A DNA stretch of 64,000 nucleotides from contig CALWNO010000007.1 of the NCBI GenBank assembly GCA_944382785.1, positions 1 to 64,000 on the forward strand, written 5' to 3'. The translations under genes were made by a program, and so were the position numbers. The notes below the pieces were generated by a model, which was not told the DNA's origin, did not search any database, and saw nothing but the letters and a program-made list of their open reading frames with translations. Origin of the DNA: an uncultured Gemmiger sp. GTDB lineage: Bacteria; Bacillota; Clostridia; Oscillospirales; Ruminococcaceae. Below, piece after piece: positions 60,302 through 64,000 of this stretch. The first letter of the stretch is position 1; each line of letters opens with the position of its first letter.

Positions 60302-60526
60302 TTATCGGCCGTCGGTTTCGTCATCGGGCCGGTATTCCAGCAGGTCGCCGGGCTGGCAGTCCAGCACCCGGCACAGGGCTTCCAGGGTGGTGAACCGCAC
60401 CGCCTTGGCCTTGTTGTTTTTCAGAATGGACAGGTTGGCGGGGGTGATGCCGATCTTGTCGGCCAGTTCTCCCGCGCCCATGTGGCGCCGGGCCATCATC
60501 ACGTCCAGATTTACATAAATGGACAT
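60302..60526 (-). CDS. small HTH regulator, XRE/Cro-CI (YozG) type
   Basis: A 74-residue HTH protein: NLDVMMARRHMGAGELADKIGITPANLSILKNNKAKAVRF, read from residue 6, is the DNA-binding part, then LEALCRVLDCQPGDLLEY. This YozG form is characteristically encoded with a DUF2975 membrane protein, as here, 12 nt downstream of it. It probably controls this operon. Confidence 0.88.
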   Translation of the reverse strand: MSIYVNLDVMMARRHMGAGELADKIGITPANLSILKNNKAKAVRFTTLEALCRVLDCQPGDLLEYRPDDETDGR

Positions 60527-60538
60527 CCGCCTTCTCCT

Positions 60539-61018
60539 TTACACCGTCAGGTCCAGTTCATCCTTCATGTCCACGGCCTGGCGGAAGGCATTCATGATGA
60601 CCCGGACGATCAGCGCCATGAATCCGGCGCACAGACCCAAGGAAAAGACGAAGGGCAGCCGCAGCACCAGCCCGGTGGGGGTGCACAGGAAGGCTGCCCC
60701 CGCACAGCACCAGCTGATTCGCCACAGGGCTTTGACATTTTCCCGCACAAAGACGGTCCCCGCCTGCACCCGGCCCAAAAACCGGTAGAGAGTATACAGG
60801 GTGGTAAAGGCCAGCACCGCGCACACATACCCCAGCCCCAGCAGTCCCAGGCGCAGCGCACCCAAGGCGGCGCTGCCGGTGTAGTCTCGCAATGCCCAGT
60901 TCACCAGCCGGGGGCCGCAGCCCACCATAAACAGGCAGATGGCTCCCATGCACAGGGTGCTGAACCGGCTCAGGGCAATGCTTTTGTCCCGCCCGGGGGC
61001 GGGATTTTGCTTCGGCAT
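60539..61018 (-). CDS. DUF2975 membrane protein
   Basis: A 159-residue protein with four hydrophobic segments and the conserved TPTGLVLRLPF/ VRENVKALWRISWCC region of DUF2975. It is the first gene of the DUF2975-HTH-DUF4173 operon. Function unknown; in this family pair the HTH is thought to be controlled with it. Confidence 0.83.
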   Translation of the reverse strand: MPKQNPAPGRDKSIALSRFSTLCMGAICLFMVGCGPRLVNWALRDYTGSAALGALRLGLLGLGYVCAVLAFTTLYTLYRFLGRVQAGTVFVRENVKALWRISWCCAGAAFLCTPTGLVLRLPFVFSLGLCAGFMALIVRVIMNAFRQAVDMKDELDLTV

Positions 61019-61052
61019 ACAAAGGTCCCCTTTCTCTTTTCAGCTTAGCCTT

Positions 61053-61081
61053 ACCATACCACAGTTTCTATCGTTTTTCAA
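61053..61081 (-). promoter_or_regulatory. promoter of the DUF2975 operon
   Basis: On the minus strand, TTGAAA (61081-61076) and TATGGT (61058-61053), spacing 17. Confidence 0.65.
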
Positions 61082-61137
61082 GTGTTTTTTATTGTTTTTC
61101 AATAAATTCTTTTTGTTTTTCGATGAGAACGAGCCGC

Positions 61138-61165
61138 AAAAAGGCCCGCCGTCGCCGGCGGACCC
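61138..61165 (-). terminator. terminator of the HD-GYP/Hpt/kinase operon
   Basis: On the minus strand, GGTCCGCC pairs with GGCGGGCC, followed by TTTTT. Confidence 0.8.
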
Positions 61166-61188
61166 GAAGGTTGCATTCCTTTTGTTTG

Positions 61189-61788
61189 TCAGTGGGTGGT
61201 ATCGGTATCCACCACACAGTCGGCCTTGTTTTCAATGTCGAACACCGTGAAGTACCCTTCCTCCAGGGGAATCCAGCAGCTGCGGAACATATCGTAGTTA
61301 GCCCCTTCCCGCAGGCGCAGGCGCTGTTCCTGGCAGGCGGTGCTGCAGGTCACAAAGACGGTCAGGTCGTACCCGCCCAGGATGGGGTGGTGGCTGTAGC
61401 TGCCTTCCAGCACCAGCAGGGGGCCCGCCGGCAGGGGTGTTTCGGCCCCGAAGCAGTCGGCGTGGCAGTCATAGGCCCGGTACACCCCCGGGCGTCCGGC
61501 CCGCAGCGGGTCCAGCACCTCGGTGTGCAGGCGGGCAAAGTCCATATTGGCCGCCGGGGTGGCCTGCCAGTTCTGGGCCCGGCGGGCGAAGGGCAGGTAG
61601 TAATCGTCGGTATGTACCACCGGACAGCCGAAAGCCCGGCCCAGGGCCACCCCCAGGGCAGTCTTGCCGCTGCCGCAGCGTCCGTCCACCGCCACAATGG
61701 CGGTATGACCCTCACGGATCAGGGTTTCCACTTTGCGGCGCAGGTCCGCCGGGACCTCCCCGGGGATGGCCGTCATCCGGGCGCTCAT
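61189..61788 (-). CDS. uridine-kinase-like P-loop kinase
   Basis: A 199-residue P-loop kinase: Walker A GRCGSGKTAL (about 35-44), HTDDYYLPF (substrate-site Asp/Tyr), and LVLEGSYSHHP (Walker B-type). The relatives are uridine kinase/phosphoribulokinase-type enzymes. It ends with DTDTTH. It overlaps the Hpt gene by 4 bp (ATGA), which suggests a signalling operon rather than a nucleoside salvage role. The substrate is unknown. Confidence 0.8.
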   Translation of the reverse strand: MSARMTAIPGEVPADLRRKVETLIREGHTAIVAVDGRCGSGKTALGVALGRAFGCPVVHTDDYYLPFARRAQNWQATPAANMDFARLHTEVLDPLRAGRPGVYRAYDCHADCFGAETPLPAGPLLVLEGSYSHHPILGGYDLTVFVTCSTACQEQRLRLREGANYDMFRSCWIPLEEGYFTVFDIENKADCVVDTDTTH

Positions 61789-62135
61789 TTGGCAATGGCC
61801 GTGCACAGACCGTCGTACAGGCGGTCCAGCTCCGGCATCATGGCCACGGCGCCGTCCCAGTCCCCGGCCCGGAAGGCGGCCACCTGACGGGTCAGCAGAT
61901 CGAACAGGGCGGTCATGGACAGGTTTCCACACACACCTTTCATGGTGTGGGCAGCGGTCAGGGCCCCTTCCTGATCCCCGGCGGCAATGGCGGCGGCCAG
62001 CCGGTCGTGGTTGGGGTCCGCCGGGAACTTGGCCAGAAATTTTTCCAGCAAGGTCTCGTTATTCATGAAGCGCTCCAGGGCGGCGGGCACATCCAGGCCC
62101 GCGTCCATCAGGCGTTGTCTGCGCGCAGAGTCCAT
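61785..62135 (-). CDS. Hpt (histidine phosphotransfer) domain protein
   Basis: A 116-residue protein consisting of an Hpt domain. His63 in AAHTMKGVCGNL is the phosphorylated residue. Such domains pass phosphate between receiver domains. The ATG follows AAGGAGGA and starts 2 nt after the stop of the REC-HD-GYP gene, so both are translated from one mRNA and may form a phosphorelay. Confidence 0.88.
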   Translation of the reverse strand: MDSARRQRLMDAGLDVPAALERFMNNETLLEKFLAKFPADPNHDRLAAAIAAGDQEGALTAAHTMKGVCGNLSMTALFDLLTRQVAAFRAGDWDGAVAMMPELDRLYDGLCTAIAK

Positions 62136-62137
62136 GT

Positions 62138-63232
62138 TCAATCCTCCTTTTGGGTTTCATACAGGCGGTGCAGCCGAGGTTCCACCGCAAAAAAGGCTTC
62201 CAGCAGCGCCGGGTTGAACACCCCGCACTGCCCGGTGCGGATCATTTCCAGCACGGTTTGCCGGTCAAAGGCTTTCTTGTACACCCGCTTGCAGCTCAGG
62301 GCGTCGTACACGTCCGCCAGGGACACCACCTGGGCCCAGATGGAGATCTCCTCCCCCTTCAGCCCGTCGGGATAACCCCGGCCGTCCCACCGTTCATGGT
62401 GGTGGCGGGCGATGTCGTAGGCATAGGGGTAGGCTTCGTTCTCCCGCAGCTGATGGATGCGCTCCAGCATCTCGGCCCCCCGGATGGTGTGGGTCTTCAT
62501 GATCTCATATTCTTCGGGGGTAAGCTTGCCGGGCTTGTTCAGGATGGCGTCCGGGATGGCGATCTTGCCCACATCGTGCATGATGGAGGCGGTAGCGATG
62601 AGCTCGATCTCCGCTTCGCTGATGCCCTGGCCCAGACGGGTGTCGGTAAGCAGCATCTTGGTGATGTGGTGGATGCGCTGGACGTGCTCCCCGGACTCTC
62701 CGTCCCGGAACTCAATGGCGGTGGAAAGGGCTTCCAGCATGCCCATATTGAGCTCGGCAATCTGCCGGGCCCGGCGCATGAGCTCGGACTGCTGGATCTC
62801 CACCGTGTTGCTCAGACGACGGCGGGCCTCAAACAGTTCCACCACCGACTGCACCCGGCGCAGCACCACGTAGGGCACCACCGGTTTGCTGATCACGTCC
62901 ATGACCCCCAGGCGGTAGGCTTCCCGCATGACCTCATCCCGGGCTTCGGCGGTGATGAGAAAGACCGGCAGTTTCTGCAAAAGTCCTTTTTCGCGCAGCT
63001 GCTGCAATACCTGCAGGCCGTCCATCTCGGGCATGACCACATCCAGCAGCACGGCACTGAAGGCATCGGGCCCCGCCAGGATGGCCTCCAGCCCCTGGCG
63101 GCCGTTTTCCGCCTCCTGTATGGTGTAGTAGGGTGCGAACAGATTGTCCAAAATTGCACGGTTGAATTCGTCATCATCCACAATCAGAAGGGTGCGATGA
63201 TCCCCCGCGCCGTGTTGGTTCTGTTCTTCCAT
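62138..63232 (-). CDS. response regulator with HD-GYP phosphodiesterase domain
   Basis: A 364-residue protein. REC domain (about 12-130): IVDDDEFN, phosphoacceptor Asp64 in LLDVVMP, and Lys in ISKPV. A coiled linker leads to the HD-GYP domain (about 165-340): HDVGKIAIP and HHERWDGRGYPDG, a complete active-site set. It probably hydrolyses c-di-GMP when phosphorylated. It heads an operon with Hpt and a P-loop kinase. Confidence 0.93.
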   Translation of the reverse strand: MEEQNQHGAGDHRTLLIVDDDEFNRAILDNLFAPYYTIQEAENGRQGLEAILAGPDAFSAVLLDVVMPEMDGLQVLQQLREKGLLQKLPVFLITAEARDEVMREAYRLGVMDVISKPVVPYVVLRRVQSVVELFEARRRLSNTVEIQQSELMRRARQIAELNMGMLEALSTAIEFRDGESGEHVQRIHHITKMLLTDTRLGQGISEAEIELIATASIMHDVGKIAIPDAILNKPGKLTPEEYEIMKTHTIRGAEMLERIHQLRENEAYPYAYDIARHHHERWDGRGYPDGLKGEEISIWAQVVSLADVYDALSCKRVYKKAFDRQTVLEMIRTGQCGVFNPALLEAFFAVEPRLHRLYETQKED

Positions 63233-63265
63233 TCAGGTCCCCCCTTTCGGTGTTCATCTGGTTCC

Positions 63266-63294
63266 AGTATACTCAACTTCACAAAAAATCACAA
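63266..63294 (-). promoter_or_regulatory. promoter of the REC-HD-GYP operon
   Basis: On the minus strand, TTGTGA (63294-63289) and TATACT (63271-63266), spacing 17. Confidence 0.65.
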
Positions 63295-63312
63295 GGCTTT
63301 TGCACGCAGAAA

Positions 63313-63350
63313 GCCGGAACGGGACCTTGCATGCGCAAAGTCCCGTCCCG
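63313..63350. repeat. 12-bp-arm hairpin between HD-GYP and phoU genes
   Basis: CCGGAACGGGAC pairs with GTCCCGTCCCGG with one mismatch, inner TTGC/GCAA. There is no good T run on either side, so it is not a clear terminator. Confidence 0.4.
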
Positions 63351-63413
63351 GTTGGTATAGGAAAAATAAGAGAATGGCGTTGTTCTGCGCGGCTCCATAA
63401 AGAAAACAAAGTC

Positions 63414-63500
63414 GCAAAAGGCTGTCTGCAAAGCGCTATCTGCCGCTTTACAGCGGTTTTTCGATGCTGCGCAGTTCTTGCAGAGCCTTTGTTTTTTTAT
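63414..63500. repeat. long imperfect palindrome downstream of phoU
   Basis: AAAGGCTGTCTGCAA and TTGCAGAGCCTTTG form the outer arms, with CCGCT-TTAC-AGCGG inside. A T7 run follows on the plus strand only, which is antisense to both neighbouring genes. Confidence 0.45.
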
Positions 63501-63524
63501 GTCACCTGCGCTTTTGCGTGCGCA

Positions 63525-64000
63525 TCACACGATCTTGCGGGATTTGTGCACGCCGGTCTTGAGGAACTCCACCCACTCGGCCACGTTCACCGCATGGTCG
63601 CCCAGGCGTTCCAGATACTTGGTGATCATGAACAGGTCCAGGGCGGTCTGGGCCTCGTCGGGGTGGCCGGCAATGTAGTGGGCGATCTCGCCGCTGATGC
63701 GGTTGAAGGAAGCATCCGCCACGTCGTCCTTGGCAATGACCTCGGCAGCGCTGGCCAGGTCCACCTGCACATAGGCGCCGATGGCCTGCTTGACCATCCG
63801 GAGCACCAGGTCGCCCATGCGGTAGATGTCCTCCATGACGCCCACGGTCGACGCGGTGTCCACATGCAGGTGCAGGATGATCTCCGCAATGTCGGAGGCC
63901 TGGTCGGCGATGCGCTCGATGTCGGTGACCATCTTCAGGGCCGTGGACACCTTGCGCAGGTCGCTGGCCACCGGCTGCTGACGCAGAAACAGGGTCAGGC
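63525..64000 (-). CDS. phoU: phosphate transport regulator PhoU (5' end beyond window)
   Basis: PhoU couples the Pst phosphate transporter to PhoR signalling. The visible 158 codons or so cover the second half of the three-helix repeat: the motif ASDLRKVSTALKMVTDIERIAD, and the second PhoU motif TKYLERLGDHAVNVAEWV. The frame stays open to base 64000 (LTLFLRQQPV), so the start lies outside the window. If pstSCAB and phoR are adjacent there, a PhoB-type regulator would be encoded nearby. Confidence 0.93.
   Translation of the reverse strand, partial: LTLFLRQQPVASDLRKVSTALKMVTDIERIADQASDIAEIILHLHVDTASTVGVMEDIYRMGDLVLRMVKQAIGAYVQVDLASAAEVIAKDDVADASFNRISGEIAHYIAGHPDEAQTALDLFMITKYLERLGDHAVNVAEWVEFLKTGVHKSRKIV

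Noticed and set aside
1..64000. CRISPR arrays, tRNA and rRNA genes
   Set aside because: I saw no regularly spaced short repeats outside coding sequences and no recognisable RNA-gene cores.

Overview
This is a GC-rich Bacillota chromosome segment. Shine-Dalgarno sites are strong (AAGGAGG type), promoters are sigma-A-like (TTGnnn-N17-TAtAAT), and short intrinsic terminators are numerous. Gene content (RF3, MnmM-like methylase, DegV, HD-GYP proteins, HflKC, ECF S component, large Ala/Glu-rich surface proteins) suggests an Oscillospiraceae/Ruminococcaceae gut bacterium near Gemmiger, Subdoligranulum or Faecalibacterium. That placement is inference. I saw no tRNA, rRNA or CRISPR array.

Layout. 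1-7.6 kb: partial tRNA methylase, prfC, then a tightly overlapping operon of a radical SAM enzyme, a membrane protein with an eight-cysteine Cys-Ala tail, and a tandem AAA+ ATPase. 7.6-13.6 kb: DegV, ICMT-like methyltransferase, GH3-like ligase and a 7TM/GGDEF/HD-GYP protein in one coupled operon. 13.6-35 kb: mostly housekeeping and accessory genes: ROK kinase, ECF S component, cupin/LysR pair, DUF362 protein with nitroreductase, UppP, HAD phosphatase, aminotransferase, L,D-transpeptidase, AroD, flippase, YgjP-like protein, TrmN6-like methylase, MacB-type ABC exporter, and HflKC behind a leader resembling the manganese (yybP-ykoY) riboswitch.

35-57.6 kb is the most unusual part. A gene for a SpoIID-like, peptidoglycan-binding protein is cut in two. 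Its 5' part lies at 57573-57000 and its 3' part at 38026-35984, both on the minus strand. The 18,974-bp insert between them carries a large serine recombinase at one end and four paralogous giant surface-protein genes. Joining the two gene parts at the shared CCAGG core restores one open frame of about 871 codons. Joining the two element ends gives a 48-bp dyad that looks like a serine-integrase attP. The element therefore looks excisable, as the sigK skin element is, and excision would restore the wall-enzyme gene.

57.6-64 kb: aldose-epimerase-like protein, a DUF2975/HTH/DUF4173 membrane operon, a REC-HD-GYP/Hpt/P-loop kinase operon, and the 3' part of phoU at the window end.
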